From Paenibacillus sp. FSL R7-0345 (lineage in GTDB: Bacteria; Bacillota; Bacilli; Paenibacillales; Paenibacillaceae): a stretch of DNA of 64,000 bases. The position numbers and the translations under genes were made by a program. Below the pieces are notes generated by a model that was given only the letters and a program-made list of their open reading frames with translations, was not told where the DNA came from and ran no database searches. Of this stretch, positions 53,661-62,458 are shown piece by piece (position 1 is the stretch's first letter; each line of letters starts with the position of its first letter). Where the stretch lies: positions 1,346,501 to 1,410,500 of the forward strand of contig NZ_CP152002.1 in assembly GCF_038595055.1 (NCBI RefSeq), read 5' to 3'.

Positions 53661-54725
53661 ATGTTAAAAGTAGGCGTAATTATGGGCGGAGTGTCCTCTG
53701 AATACGAAGTGTCGCTGAATACCGGTAAAGAGATGCTGAAAGCTTTGGACCGGAGCAAATATGAGGCGGTGCCGGTTGTGATTGAGGAGCGCGGGCAGCT
53801 GATCGATGCGGTAAAAGGGCTGGATTTCGCGTTGCTGGCGCTCCATGGCGCCTACGGCGAGGACGGAACGGTGCAGGGAACGCTGGAAACACTCGGTATC
53901 CCCTACTCCGGGAGCGGTGTGCTGGCGAGCAGCCTGTGCATGGATAAGCATCTGTCCAAAACCATTCTCCGCAGCAAAGGTGTGATGACCCCGAATTGGC
54001 TGTGCTGGGAGAGCATGGAGGACTATTCAGAGGAAGCTGTGGGACAGCTGGGCTACCCGGTTATGGTAAAACCGAACGCCGGCGGCTCCAGCATCGGCAT
54101 GTCCAAGGTGGATAACGCGGAGGGGCTGCGTGCGGCGGCGGAAAAAGCTTTTGCCGAGGATCGGGCGATCCTGATCGAGGCCTTTACCGAAGGGCAGGAG
54201 ATTACCTGCGCGATCCTTGGCGGGGAGCTGCTGCCGGTGATCGGCATCCAGTCGCTGGGTGCGGAATGGTTCGATTACAGCGCCAAATACGAGCAGGGCG
54301 GGGCAGATGAACAGGTTATCCAGCTGTCACTGGGCACACATGAGCGGGTGCGGACGGCGGCGTTCGCCTGCTACAAGGCGCTGAAATGCTCTGTCTACGC
54401 CAGAGTGGATATGCTGCTGCAAAAGGGCGTGCCATATGTGCTTGAGGTGAACACGCTGCCGGGCATGACCGGAACGAGCCTGCTCCCGCGCAGCGCTGCC
54501 GCTGCCGGGTATACATTCAGCGGACTATTGGATGCGATTATTGAGGGCTCGCTGCTGGAGCGGGGGAATGGTGCGGGGCGGAGTAAGGGCGCTGCCGTGC
54601 TGATGCAGAAAGTGGATGGGCCGGGCGAAGCAGTGGCTGAGGGATATAATACGGAAGCCGAGGCGGCCGGAGCACACGCAGCACCGGAGGAAATAGGCAT
54701 ACGGGAGGTGGCCAGTCATGTTTAA
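53661..54725 (+). CDS. ddl: D-alanine--D-alanine ligase with a low-complexity tail
   Basis: 354 residues. ATP-grasp enzyme making the D-Ala-D-Ala dipeptide of peptidoglycan. VGVIMGGVSSEYEVSLNTG opens the protein; LALHGAYGEDGTVQGTLETLGIPYSGSGVLASSLCMDK, VKPNAGGSSIGM, and EVNTLPGMTGTSLLPRSAAAAG are the family landmarks. The enzyme proper ends near residue 297. The last 57 residues (Ala, Gly and Glu rich) are extra and run into the next gene, overlapping it by 8 bp. AAAAGGGGA ribosome site. Confidence 0.94.
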   Translation: MLKVGVIMGGVSSEYEVSLNTGKEMLKALDRSKYEAVPVVIEERGQLIDAVKGLDFALLALHGAYGEDGTVQGTLETLGIPYSGSGVLASSLCMDKHLSKTILRSKGVMTPNWLCWESMEDYSEEAVGQLGYPVMVKPNAGGSSIGMSKVDNAEGLRAAAEKAFAEDRAILIEAFTEGQEITCAILGGELLPVIGIQSLGAEWFDYSAKYEQGGADEQVIQLSLGTHERVRTAAFACYKALKCSVYARVDMLLQKGVPYVLEVNTLPGMTGTSLLPRSAAAAGYTFSGLLDAIIEGSLLERGNGAGRSKGAAVLMQKVDGPGEAVAEGYNTEAEAAGAHAAPEEIGIREVASHV

Positions 54726-55905
54726 TGAGCAGGTGTCTCCGTACACGCAGGGGTGGATTGCCCCGCGTGTGCGGGAGATCGCGCCTTCGGGCATCCGCGC
54801 TTTTTTTGATCTTACAGCAGGTAACAACGAGATTATATCACTTGGTGTCGGGGAGCCGGACTTCAAAACCCCGGAGCATATCCGGGCTGCCTGTATCCGT
54901 GCGCTGGAGCGCGGCGAAACCACATACACGCCGAACAGCGGACTGCCTGAGCTGCGGGAGGAGATTGCGCATTATCTGTCTAACGGCTTCGGACTGAGCT
55001 ATCAGGCTACCGATGAGGTAATCGTTACCGTAGGCAGCAGCGAAGCGCTGGATCTGGCGCTGCGTGCGTTCACTGCTCCGGGTGACGAAATCATTATCCC
55101 TTCGCCGAGCTATATCGCCTACTCGCCGATCGCCCATCTGAACGGCGGCACGCTGGTCGAGGTGGAGACTACGGCGGAGCAGGGCTTTAAGCTGACAGCT
55201 GAAGCCCTGGAAAAGGTGATCACACCGCGCTCCAAGCTGCTGGTGCTGAACTTCCCTAGCAATCCTACCGGGGCGGTGATGTCTTATGAAGACTGGCTGC
55301 CGATTGCTGAACTGGTGAAGCAGCATAACCTGCTGGTGCTGTCAGATGAAATCTATGCCGAGCTGACCTATGACAGCAGGCATGTCAGCATTGCCTCGCT
55401 TCCCGGCATGCTGGAGCGGACGATCCTGATCAGCGGCTTCTCCAAAGCGTTCGCCATGACCGGCTGGCGCGTCGGCTACGCCTGCGGCAGCCGCGAGCTG
55501 CTGGCTGCGATGCTCAAGATTCATCAGTACACCGCGATGTGCGCACCGGTGCTGGGACAGATCGCTGCCCTGGAATCGCTGCGCAGCGGGCTGGCTGACA
55601 AGGACCGGATGAAGGAGGTTTTCCGCCAGCGCAGAACGCTGTTCGTCGAGGGTCTGCGGAGCATCGGGCTGGACTGCCGCGAGCCGGAGGGGGCGTTCTA
55701 TGCCTTCCCGTCGATTGCCCGCACCGGAATGCGGTCGGAGGAATTTGCACTGAGGCTGCTGCAGGAAGCAGGAGTTGCCGCTGTTCCCGGGCATGTGTTC
55801 GGAAGCGGCGGCGAAGGGCATATCCGCTGCTCTTATGCAGCTTCCACAGCTAAGCTGACCGAGGCGCTGGAGCGGATGGAAGGCTTCATGAAAGTAAAAA
55901 TCTGA
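54718..55905 (+). CDS. Class I/II PLP-dependent aminotransferase (PatA-like)
   Basis: 395 residues. ISLGVGEPDFKTPEHIRAA near 40, YTPNSGLPELREEIAHYL, the NFPSNPTGAVMS substrate loop, LSDEIYAELTYD and the PLP Lys in SGFSKAFAMTGWRVGYACG near 240, with an RCSYAAS Arg at the end. The group includes PatA, an aminotransferase of N-acetyl-LL-diaminopimelate and related acceptors. Being the third gene of a MocR-ddl operon hints at D-amino acid or peptidoglycan precursor supply rather than general metabolism (inference). The ribosome site GGGAGG lies within ddl. Confidence 0.88.
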   Translation: MFNEQVSPYTQGWIAPRVREIAPSGIRAFFDLTAGNNEIISLGVGEPDFKTPEHIRAACIRALERGETTYTPNSGLPELREEIAHYLSNGFGLSYQATDEVIVTVGSSEALDLALRAFTAPGDEIIIPSPSYIAYSPIAHLNGGTLVEVETTAEQGFKLTAEALEKVITPRSKLLVLNFPSNPTGAVMSYEDWLPIAELVKQHNLLVLSDEIYAELTYDSRHVSIASLPGMLERTILISGFSKAFAMTGWRVGYACGSRELLAAMLKIHQYTAMCAPVLGQIAALESLRSGLADKDRMKEVFRQRRTLFVEGLRSIGLDCREPEGAFYAFPSIARTGMRSEEFALRLLQEAGVAAVPGHVFGSGGEGHIRCSYAASTAKLTEALERMEGFMKVKI

Positions 55906-55915
55906 TTGTAAGATC

Positions 55916-55956
55916 ATTCCGTATCCCCTATCCTTGAAGAAAAGGGGATACGGAAT
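55916..55956. terminator. Hairpin after the aminotransferase gene
   Basis: ATTCCGTATCCCCT pairs perfectly with AGGGGATACGGAAT around a 13-base loop. No T-run follows on the plus strand, so it may act as an RNA-stabilising hairpin with the true terminator further on. Confidence 0.6.
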
Positions 55957-55997
55957 AAAGCGTGCGCGCATGCTGCTGTGTACCGGCAGCGGCAGGG

Positions 55998-56024
55998 GTC
56001 CCTTTCTTTTGAAGGGGCTTTTTT
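55998..56024 (+). terminator. Weak terminator 70 bp past the aminotransferase gene
   Basis: GTCCCTT and AAGGGGC pair (one G-U) around TCTTTTG, followed by six T residues. Confidence 0.6.
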
Positions 56025-56069
56025 CTGCGGCAGATTGCATAATGCCGGATCTGCCAGGCTGTGGAGCTG

Positions 56070-56253
56070 TAACGGACACAGATGACCTTATTCGCTGATT
56101 TTAGCCTTTTTGGCGCGGCTAACGGACTCCAGTGACTTTATTACTCTCAAAACCCGCCTCAAGGGCCATTTAGCCGGCAAATAAAGGCATCTGAGTCCGT
56201 TAGTGCGGAGAATTGCCTGTATGCTGATTGATAAGGGCTATATGGTCCGTTAG
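56070..56253. repeat. Dispersed CTAACGGACTCAG repeats, locus 2
   Basis: Forward cores at 56070 (TAACGGACACAGATGACC) and 56119-56132 (CTAACGGACTCCAG), inverted cores at 56191-56203 (CTGAGTCCGTTAG) and 56244-56253 (GGTCCGTTAG). The forward-then-inverted order matches the other two loci. This sits in a 668-bp gene-free gap. Confidence 0.8.
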
Positions 56254-56280
56254 AAGGATTGGCTCACCTTGTACTGCTGC

Positions 56281-56573
56281 AGCGGTGAGGAGAGGTTTAG
56301 GTGCAAGTGGTGAGCGGCTGGCGGAAGATGATGAGTGGATAGTGACAGAAGGTGAGCGGGCTTGAGGCATATGGTTAGCGGACTAGTAGCATATGGCGAG
56401 TAGCAGGGTGTAAGAGGGCTAGTAGCACATTGTGAGTAGTTAGTGGCAAATAGTGAGTGGATAGGGGCAGAAGGTGGTGGGCAGTAGTCGAGAATATACG
56501 GTAAGCGCTAAAGGGCAATTGGCTTGGCGAGCAGGGTGAGGCTAGAGGTAGACGATACATAGGAGGAATACTG
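56281..56573 (+). other. Purine-rich repetitive leader before cobT
   Basis: About 290 bases poor in C on the plus strand, with recurring AGTGGATAGTGA, TAGTAGCA, GTGAG and GGTGAGC pieces. No ORF. The AGGAGGAATACTG ribosome site for cobT ends it. It resembles the leader of cbiZ at 43240-43418 in style and in the shared GAGTGGATAGTGA. Confidence 0.4.
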
Positions 56574-57635
56574 ATGCATTCAACAATTGAGCAGGTAATC
56601 TGCCGGATTAAACCGGCAGATTTGGAAGCCATTAAGCGGGCAGAGCAGCGCCTGGACATCTTGACCAAGCCGCCCGGAAGTCTAGGGCGGCTGGAGGAGC
56701 TGGCAATACAGCTGGCGGGGATTTCCGGCACGGAGCAGCCGGCTTACGGCAAACGTACAGTTGTGGTTATGGCTGCTGACCATGGGGTGTGCAGCGAAGG
56801 TGTCAGCGCTTTTCCGCAGGAGGTCACGGTTCAGATGGCCTACAATTTCCTCAGCGGCGGAGCAGCAGTGAATGTGCTTGCCCGCCAGGCGGGTGCAGAG
56901 GTGAGGCTGGTCGACATTGGCATCGCCGGAGACCTAAGCCATCCCGAATTGCTCGCCCGTAAAGTGCGCTATGGCAGCGGCAATATGGCGAAGGGCTCGG
57001 CGATGAGCCGGGAGGAGGCGCTGCAGGCTATTTTGGCTGGAGTCAGTGTGGCAGAGGAAGCGGTGAAAGGCGGAACGGAGATTTTTATTACCGGCGAGAT
57101 GGGCATCGGCAATACGACAGCCAGCGCAGCAGTGCTGTGTGCGCTTGAAGGTGTTCCGGCTGAGACAGCAGTGGGACGGGGCACCGGGATTGACGATGAA
57201 CGGCTGCGGCATAAAATCGCCGTTGTAGAGCGGGCGCTGAAGCTTAATGTACCTGATTCCGCGGATGCGATTGATGTACTGTCCAAGGTAGGCGGACTTG
57301 AGATCGCCGGGTTGGCCGGACTTATATTGGGAGCTGCTGCGGCCCGGGTTCCTGTGGTGCTGGATGGCTTTATTTCGGGTGCAGCAGCACTTGTTGCCAA
57401 AGCGCTTGCCCCGCTGTCTCACGATTATATGATCGCTTCCCATATCTCCGGCGAGCAGGGGCATAAGCTGATGCTGGAGCGGCTGGGTCTTACAGCGCTG
57501 CTTGATCTTGAACTCCGTCTCGGCGAAGGAACAGGCGGTGTGCTCTGCCTGCACTTTGTTGAAGCCGCCAGCCGGATTATGCGCGAAATGGCTACCTTTG
57601 AAAGCGCAGGAGTCTCGGGAGCGGATAGCCGATGA
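56574..57635 (+). CDS. cobT: Nicotinate-nucleotide--dimethylbenzimidazole phosphoribosyltransferase
   Basis: 353 residues. LDILTKPPGSLGRLEELAIQLAGI, VVMAADHGVCSEGVSAFPQEVT, FLSGGAAVNVLARQAGAEV, GEMGIGNTTASAA and the closing GLTALLDLELRLGEGTGGVL with the catalytic Glu are the expected landmarks. It makes alpha-ribazole phosphate, the lower ligand for cobamide assembly. It overlaps cobU by ATGA. Confidence 0.96.
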   Translation: MHSTIEQVICRIKPADLEAIKRAEQRLDILTKPPGSLGRLEELAIQLAGISGTEQPAYGKRTVVVMAADHGVCSEGVSAFPQEVTVQMAYNFLSGGAAVNVLARQAGAEVRLVDIGIAGDLSHPELLARKVRYGSGNMAKGSAMSREEALQAILAGVSVAEEAVKGGTEIFITGEMGIGNTTASAAVLCALEGVPAETAVGRGTGIDDERLRHKIAVVERALKLNVPDSADAIDVLSKVGGLEIAGLAGLILGAAAARVPVVLDGFISGAAALVAKALAPLSHDYMIASHISGEQGHKLMLERLGLTALLDLELRLGEGTGGVLCLHFVEAASRIMREMATFESAGVSGADSR

Positions 57636-58180
57636 GTATTCTGGTAACGGGAGGAGCGCGCAGCGGCAAAAGCGGCTTCGCCGAACGCCTGACGCTGTCA
57701 TTGGCAGGACAGGCGGTGTATGTGGCGACCGGACAAGCTTTTGACGATGAGATGAAGGCGCGGATTGACCTGCACCGGCGGCAGCGCGAAGAAAGCGGCG
57801 GACAATGGGAGACGGTGGAAGAGCCGCTGGATTTGCCGGGGCTGCTGCAACAGCTGTCGGGAGGTGGGGCAGTGCTGGTGGACTGCCTGACCCTTTGGCT
57901 GTCGAATGTCCTGCTGGCTGTTGAGAGTGGGCCGGACAGGCAGGAACGGGTCGAGGAGGAGATCGCCCGGCTGGAGGAAGCTGCCGCTGCCTTTCAAGGG
58001 ACGCTGGTTCTTGTAACAAACGAAGTTGGTGACGGGATTGTACCGGAATATGCACTCGGACGGCTGTACCGGGATCTGGCCGGCAGGATGAATGCAAGAC
58101 TGGCGGCGGGTTGCCAGCAGGTGTTTCTGGTAACTGCCGGAATACCGATAGAGCTGAAGAGCAGGGAGTACAAGCTGTGA
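57632..58180 (+). CDS. cobU: Adenosylcobinamide kinase / phosphate guanylyltransferase
   Basis: 182 residues. P-loop VTGGARSGKSGFAERL (5-20); VYVATGQAFDDEMKARIDLHRRQRE carries the His that forms the GMP intermediate; DCLTLWLSNVLL near 85 and TNEVGDGIVPEYALGRLYRDLAGRMN near 132. It phosphorylates adenosylcobinamide and activates it with GTP. Start and stop overlap cobT and cobS, so the three are translationally coupled. Confidence 0.96.
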   Translation: MSILVTGGARSGKSGFAERLTLSLAGQAVYVATGQAFDDEMKARIDLHRRQREESGGQWETVEEPLDLPGLLQQLSGGGAVLVDCLTLWLSNVLLAVESGPDRQERVEEEIARLEEAAAAFQGTLVLVTNEVGDGIVPEYALGRLYRDLAGRMNARLAAGCQQVFLVTAGIPIELKSREYKL

Positions 58181-58989
58181 GTGCGCGCAGGGACGCCGCT
58201 GCCGCTTTTCAGTTTCTGTCCCGCTTCCCGGTTAAGGATGGCGGGGATTTTTCCCCCGAGCTGCTGCGGCGCAGCGTGGCGTATTACCCGCTGGTCGGCG
58301 CGGCCATCGGGCTTAGCGTTGCGGCTGGAGCAGCAGCAGCGGTCTGGCTGCTGCCGGCCTGGCCTGCCGCAGTCATAACTCTCATTCTGTGGGTAGGGCT
58401 GACCGGCGGGCTGCATCTGGACGGCTGGATGGACAGCGCAGATGCACTGCTCAGCTACCGTTCACGGGAGCGGATGCTGGAGATTATGAAGGACAGCCGA
58501 GTGGGGGCCATGGGCGTGCTGGCCTGCGTGCTGCTTTTGCTGCTGAAAGCAGCGCTGCTGGCAGCTTTTATCGGGGGCAGCCGTTACTACGAGCTGCCAC
58601 TGCTTCTGCTGCCGCCGGTGTGGAGCCGCTGGTACATGGTGCGGGCAATGGCCCGCTTCCCCCTGGCCCGCGGCAATGAAGGGCTGGCAGCGAGCTTCGC
58701 TGCGCTGCCTCCCCGGCAGGAGCGGCGCGCCATGCTGCTCGCCGCTCTGCTGACGCTTCCCGCAGCCGCAGCACCTTTGGTGCTCGGCGCGGGAGGCGGG
58801 GCATGGCCGCAGCATCTGGCTGCGGCCTGCCTGGCACCGCTGACTGCCGCGGCCTGCGGCGGATTCGCGGCGCGGCGGATCAGCAGCCGGCTCGGCGGGC
58901 TCACCGGCGACGTGTACGGCGCACTGAACGAGCTGCTGGAAGCAGCATTGCTGCTGCTTCTCGTGCTGCTGCAGCACAATCTGCTGTAG
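58177..58989 (+). CDS. cobS: Cobalamin synthase CobS
   Basis: 270 residues from a GTG that overlaps the cobU stop (GTGA), with GCAGGGAG upstream. Integral membrane enzyme joining GDP-cobinamide to alpha-ribazole phosphate. AAFQFLSRFPV, the metal-binding GGLHLDGWMDSADAL near 90, and the conserved SRVGAMGVLACVLLLLLKAALL helix are visible, then GGLTGDVYGALNELLEAALLL at the end. Confidence 0.95.
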   Translation: MSARRDAAAAFQFLSRFPVKDGGDFSPELLRRSVAYYPLVGAAIGLSVAAGAAAAVWLLPAWPAAVITLILWVGLTGGLHLDGWMDSADALLSYRSRERMLEIMKDSRVGAMGVLACVLLLLLKAALLAAFIGGSRYYELPLLLLPPVWSRWYMVRAMARFPLARGNEGLAASFAALPPRQERRAMLLAALLTLPAAAAPLVLGAGGGAWPQHLAAACLAPLTAAACGGFAARRISSRLGGLTGDVYGALNELLEAALLLLLVLLQHNLL

Positions 58990-59439
58990 CTGATGTACAG
59001 GAGCACAGCACTTGGCCGGCTGACGCAGCTATCAGTACCGGGCTGGCTGCATCAGCCATATCGTAAGCCATTAGTATCCGGCCATCTGCATCAGCCATCA
59101 GTATCTGGCCATCTGTATCTAACCATCTGTATCTAACCATCTGTAGCAGAGCAGATATCTTTACCCGTCCGTTTTCCCTTGTATCCAGTCGGCGAAATCT
59201 GGAAAACGAATTAATATGGCTGGTTTACTTAACAGAGATGCGTTGCCGCTAGCTTGACGATTTGCAGAAAGTTCAGGAATTCCCCGGTTTCGGGTGTAAT
59301 TTCCCGGCGCTAAAGGCAACCTTTTCGGGACTGCATTAGGTGAGCGGCGTTCGGTAGGCTGGCTGCACCTTGTACGGGAGAGTTGGAAGATGAAGTCTGT
59401 ATACAAACTAACGGGCTTGTCCTGAAAAGAGGGATAATA
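58990..59439. other. Gene-free gap with short repeats
   Basis: At 59020-59150 short copies of CATCAGCCAT, TCTGGCCATC and CTGTATCTAACCAT are strung together. From 59160 to 59430 no ORF, RNA gene or clear promoter was recognised; a TTGACG near 59251 lacks a good -10 partner. Confidence 0.5.
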
Positions 59440-59766
59440 ATGTTCATGGCCATAATGCTGTTTATAGTAGCCGGGCTGGCCGAGATCGGGGGAGGGTATC
59501 TGGTCTGGCTCTGGCTGCGGGAATCACGCCCGCTCTGGTATGGGATCGCAGGCGCAGTTATCCTGGTTGCATATGGAATCATTCCTACTATTCAGAAATT
59601 TCCGTCCTTTGGCAGAGTGTACGCCGCATACGGCGGGGTGTTTATTGTTCTGGCAGTTCTGTGGGGCTGGCTGGTCGACAAAAAAACACCGGACATGTAC
59701 GACTGGATCGGGGCCGCAATCTGCGTAATCGGGGTCTCCGTCATTCTGTGGGCACCGAGAAGCTAG
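59440..59766 (+). CDS. YnfA/UPF0060 family membrane protein
   Basis: 108 residues with four membrane helices. [21 protein letters not shown] at the start, [34 protein letters not shown] in the middle and [17 protein letters not shown] at the end are diagnostic. Related in layout to small multidrug resistance proteins, though transport is poorly shown. The ATG at 59440 has an AGAGGG ribosome site. Confidence 0.9.
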   Translation: MFMAIMLFIVAGLAEIGGGYLVWLWLRESRPLWYGIAGAVILVAYGIIPTIQKFPSFGRVYAAYGGVFIVLAVLWGWLVDKKTPDMYDWIGAAICVIGVSVILWAPRS

Positions 59767-59922
59767 GATATGTTCGAGAAGTCAGGTTATATATGTGTAA
59801 GTGCCGGACTGGGGAGGCTATTATACACTAATTGAACTTGAATATAGTCCGCAGCAGTACAACGGAAAAGTGTAATGTAGCCTGCGCGGAAATCCGTATG
59901 AAGCAGTAGCACCAAACAACCT

Positions 59923-60108
59923 TCTAACGGACTCAAATGACCGTATTCCCCGTCAAAAGCACACTTTAAAAATCTAACGGACCTCAGCGCCCTTATCCGG
60001 TCATATTGAGCCCAAAAACACCCCGCAGACAGACAATAAGGGCGCTACGGTCCGTTAGCCTGGTCAAATGCAGTAAACGGAAAGAATAAAGGCGCTACGG
60101 TCCGTTAG
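59923..60108. repeat. Dispersed CTAACGGACTCAG repeats, locus 3
   Basis: Forward cores at 59923-59935 (CTAACGGACTCAA) and 59973-59986 (CTAACGGACCTCAG), inverted cores at 60049-60058 and 60099-60108, each as GGCGCTACGGTCCGTTAG. The two inverted copies share an 18-base identical block. It lies in the 615-bp gap between ynfA and the chemoreceptor gene. Confidence 0.8.
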
Positions 60109-60295
60109 CACTCAGCAAGCAGTCAGTAGGCCGTTAGCAGTCAGCAGGCCGTTAAAAGTCAGCAAGCAGTCAGTAGGCCGTTAGCAGTCAGCACTCAGCA
60201 AGCATATAGCACTCAGTCAGCATTTAGCAGTCAGCAGGCCGTTAGCACCCAGCAGGCACTCAGCAGTCTGCCAATAGCCAGCAATCCGCAGTCAT
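60107..60295. repeat. Low-complexity AGCAGTCAGCAGGCCGTT repeats
   Basis: Irregular direct repeats of AGTCAGCAAGC, AGTCAGTAGGCCGTTAGC and CACTCAGCA fill about 190 bases. Units of 8-18 bases recur without a fixed period. They follow directly on the last CCGTTAG core, so they may have grown from it by slippage. Confidence 0.7.
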
Positions 60296-60328
60296 ACCCC
60301 CGGTATAATAAATATTGTACGTAAAAAA

Positions 60329-60377
60329 GGACACCACGAAAGACAGCCGCCAAGCGGTGCTTCCGTAGTGTCCTTTT
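60329..60377 (-). terminator. Terminator of the chemoreceptor gene
   Basis: On the minus strand GGACACTACGGAAGCACCGC pairs with GCGGCTGTCTTTCGTGGTGTCC with few mismatches, followed by six T residues. Confidence 0.88.
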
Positions 60378-60381
60378 ATTA

Positions 60382-62070
60382 TTAAATCTTGAACTGAGCG
60401 ACCGCCTGTTGAAGCTTGACAGCCTGCTCGTGCAGGTGCTCTACAGTCAGGGAATTGCCCTCCAGCTCCTGATACTGGCGGGAGGAATCCTCGGCAAGTG
60501 AACCGGCGATCGACTGCGAGGTGGCTGTGATCTGTGCAGCCTCTTCAACAGAGGCGCTGACTTCCTCTGTGCCGGCGGAAATTTCCTGGGTTGCCGCGGA
60601 TACGGACTGGATGCTGTGGCTGATACTCTGGATCAGAATGAGCAGGTGGTTGAAGGCATCTCCGGCGGCAACGACCTTGCCGACCCCGGAGGATACTTCC
60701 GCGTTCACATGATTCATCTCCTCGACCGAACGGTTCATATCCTCCTGCAGGCTAAGCAGGAATTCACGGATCTGCTCATTGGATTCCTTGGACTGTTCGG
60801 ACAGCTTGCGGACCTCTCCGGCAACAACGGCGAAGCCGCGGCCGTGTTCGCCTGCACGGGCTGCCTCAATAGAAGCGTTAAGGGACAGCATCTGGATCTG
60901 CTTCGTGATTTCGGTGATTCCCTGAACCACCTCGCCGATCATCTGCGAGCGTTCATTCATGATGCGGAACTGCTCAAGTGAATGCACCGAAACCTGCTCT
61001 ACCTGGCGCATCTGTTCAACGGCACTCCGGGCGGTCTCATTCCCGCCGGCCGCTTCCTGTGAGGCCTCGCTGATCTGCTCGGTGACCTCACCGGCTGCAG
61101 CAGCAATATGCTGGATGCCGACATTGATTTCCTCCATCGCCTTGGAATTCTCAAAAGCGCTGGCGGCAATTGTTGCGCTCCCCTTGCTGATCTCAGTCAC
61201 CGACTCAGCGGAGCGCTCGGCCATTCCGTTGAGTACCTCGACACGCTTCTTCAGATCATTGGCATCGGCGACAACGGTATTGGAGGTTTCCAGTACCTGG
61301 CTGATCATGTCCTTCAGCTTATGGCCCATGCTGCGGAAGCTTTCCGACAGCTGGCTGACCTCATCGTTGCCCTTGATGATCAGCTCCTGGGTGAAATCAC
61401 CCTCTGCCAGCTTGTTGCTGTAGGCGGTGAGCCGGGTGAGCGGCCGGGTAATTCTGCGGCTCATGAAGTAGGCGGCTGTGAGTCCGACAATCAGGGAAGC
61501 CAGCGTGATGGCAACACTCGTCCAGACAATACTGTCTATTTTATCCTGAACAAAACCTAGATCATAACTCACACCAATCAGCATAGTGCTGCCGGGAATT
61601 CCGACGTAGGCTGTTCTATGTATACCATGACTGTCGCTATATGTGGTACTTACTCCTGTTTTACCTTTCGAGGCCTGGTCCATTACCGGGGTTACGGCAA
61701 GCGATTCGTCAGGCTTCAGCTTGGAGTCGTGATCGGCAGTCAGCACGGTGGCTTTGCCTTCGGCGAGATTGATCAGAAAGATGGTCTCCACATCATGCTG
61801 TTCTTTTTTATCCCGGAAATAATATTCCAGATTGGTTGCAGCCTGTTCACTTTTGTTAAGCGTCTGCTGGGCGTAGGTTGCATTCATTCCCTTGTAGGAA
61901 TCCTGTGCTGCGGCAGTCAAAAGCTTGTTAATCTGCGGCATAACATAGCTGTCGATGGTACTCATGGAGATAAAGTAGAAGCTGATACTTAATACAAGCG
62001 ACGTTAGCAACAGTACTGTAAACAAAAGAAGCGTGAATTTGCGGCTGATTGAATTTTTAAAACGTACCAT
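60382..62070 (-). CDS. Methyl-accepting chemotaxis protein
   Basis: 562 residues from the ATG at 62070 (AAGGAGAG upstream). First helix [22 protein letters not shown], an extracellular sensor of about 150 residues (dCache/sCache-like, no ligand predicted), second helix near 190, HAMP domain with [23 protein letters not shown], then a long signalling coiled coil whose tip is [26 protein letters not shown]. It would relay stimuli to CheA/CheW. No che genes are in the window. Confidence 0.94.
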   Translation of the reverse strand: MVRFKNSISRKFTLLLFTVLLLTSLVLSISFYFISMSTIDSYVMPQINKLLTAAAQDSYKGMNATYAQQTLNKSEQAATNLEYYFRDKKEQHDVETIFLINLAEGKATVLTADHDSKLKPDESLAVTPVMDQASKGKTGVSTTYSDSHGIHRTAYVGIPGSTMLIGVSYDLGFVQDKIDSIVWTSVAITLASLIVGLTAAYFMSRRITRPLTRLTAYSNKLAEGDFTQELIIKGNDEVSQLSESFRSMGHKLKDMISQVLETSNTVVADANDLKKRVEVLNGMAERSAESVTEISKGSATIAASAFENSKAMEEINVGIQHIAAAAGEVTEQISEASQEAAGGNETARSAVEQMRQVEQVSVHSLEQFRIMNERSQMIGEVVQGITEITKQIQMLSLNASIEAARAGEHGRGFAVVAGEVRKLSEQSKESNEQIREFLLSLQEDMNRSVEEMNHVNAEVSSGVGKVVAAGDAFNHLLILIQSISHSIQSVSAATQEISAGTEEVSASVEEAAQITATSQSIAGSLAEDSSRQYQELEGNSLTVEHLHEQAVKLQQAVAQFKI

Positions 62071-62407
62071 TTCATTCTCTCCTTCGTGATTAGGATGCAT
62101 CTATATCCCTCTGCAATGCCTTACAATCAAGCAGGCACAATATATTCCATAGGTATAGGTCATATATAAGGATATTGGACTCGAAATACGATTGATAACT
62201 ATTCTATAGAATTAACCTCCGGTTGAATAGTGAAAAATGCAACAATCACGCAGAATTTTCTGAAAAATTTAATAATATTCGAATAAGTTATGTGATTTTC
62301 AAAAATATACAGGGGAATTACTGAATTTGCCGGAAATAAAATTTCATGGCTTGTTAGCTTCTCTTGTGGTAGAGTAGTAATGTTTTGTTCCGGCATAACA
62401 TCATAAC

Positions 62408-62447
62408 CGCGGTTCGTAACCATCCCGCGTAACCAAAACTAGGAGGA
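62408..62447 (+). ncRNA. Probable preQ1-I riboswitch
   Basis: CGCGG (62408-62412) pairs with CCGCG (62425-62429) around a C-rich loop TTCGTAACCATC. This is followed by the A-rich tail TAACCAAAACTAGGAGG, whose last G residues are the ribosome site. Size, order and tail match the small preQ1-I aptamer, close to the Thermoanaerobacter example in layout, where ligand binding forms a pseudoknot that hides the Shine-Dalgarno. The gene it controls is a queuosine-precursor transporter, which fits. Read by eye, no covariance model run. Confidence 0.75.
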
Positions 62448-62458
62448 TTTAAAGATAC

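Noticed and set aside
56934..58097. 387-codon open frame antisense to cobT and cobU
   Set aside because: Low-complexity Pro/Arg/Ala composition in GC-rich DNA, and it covers parts of two certain genes.
59251..59285. TTGACG promoter-like site before ynfA
   Set aside because: No acceptable -10 at the right distance.
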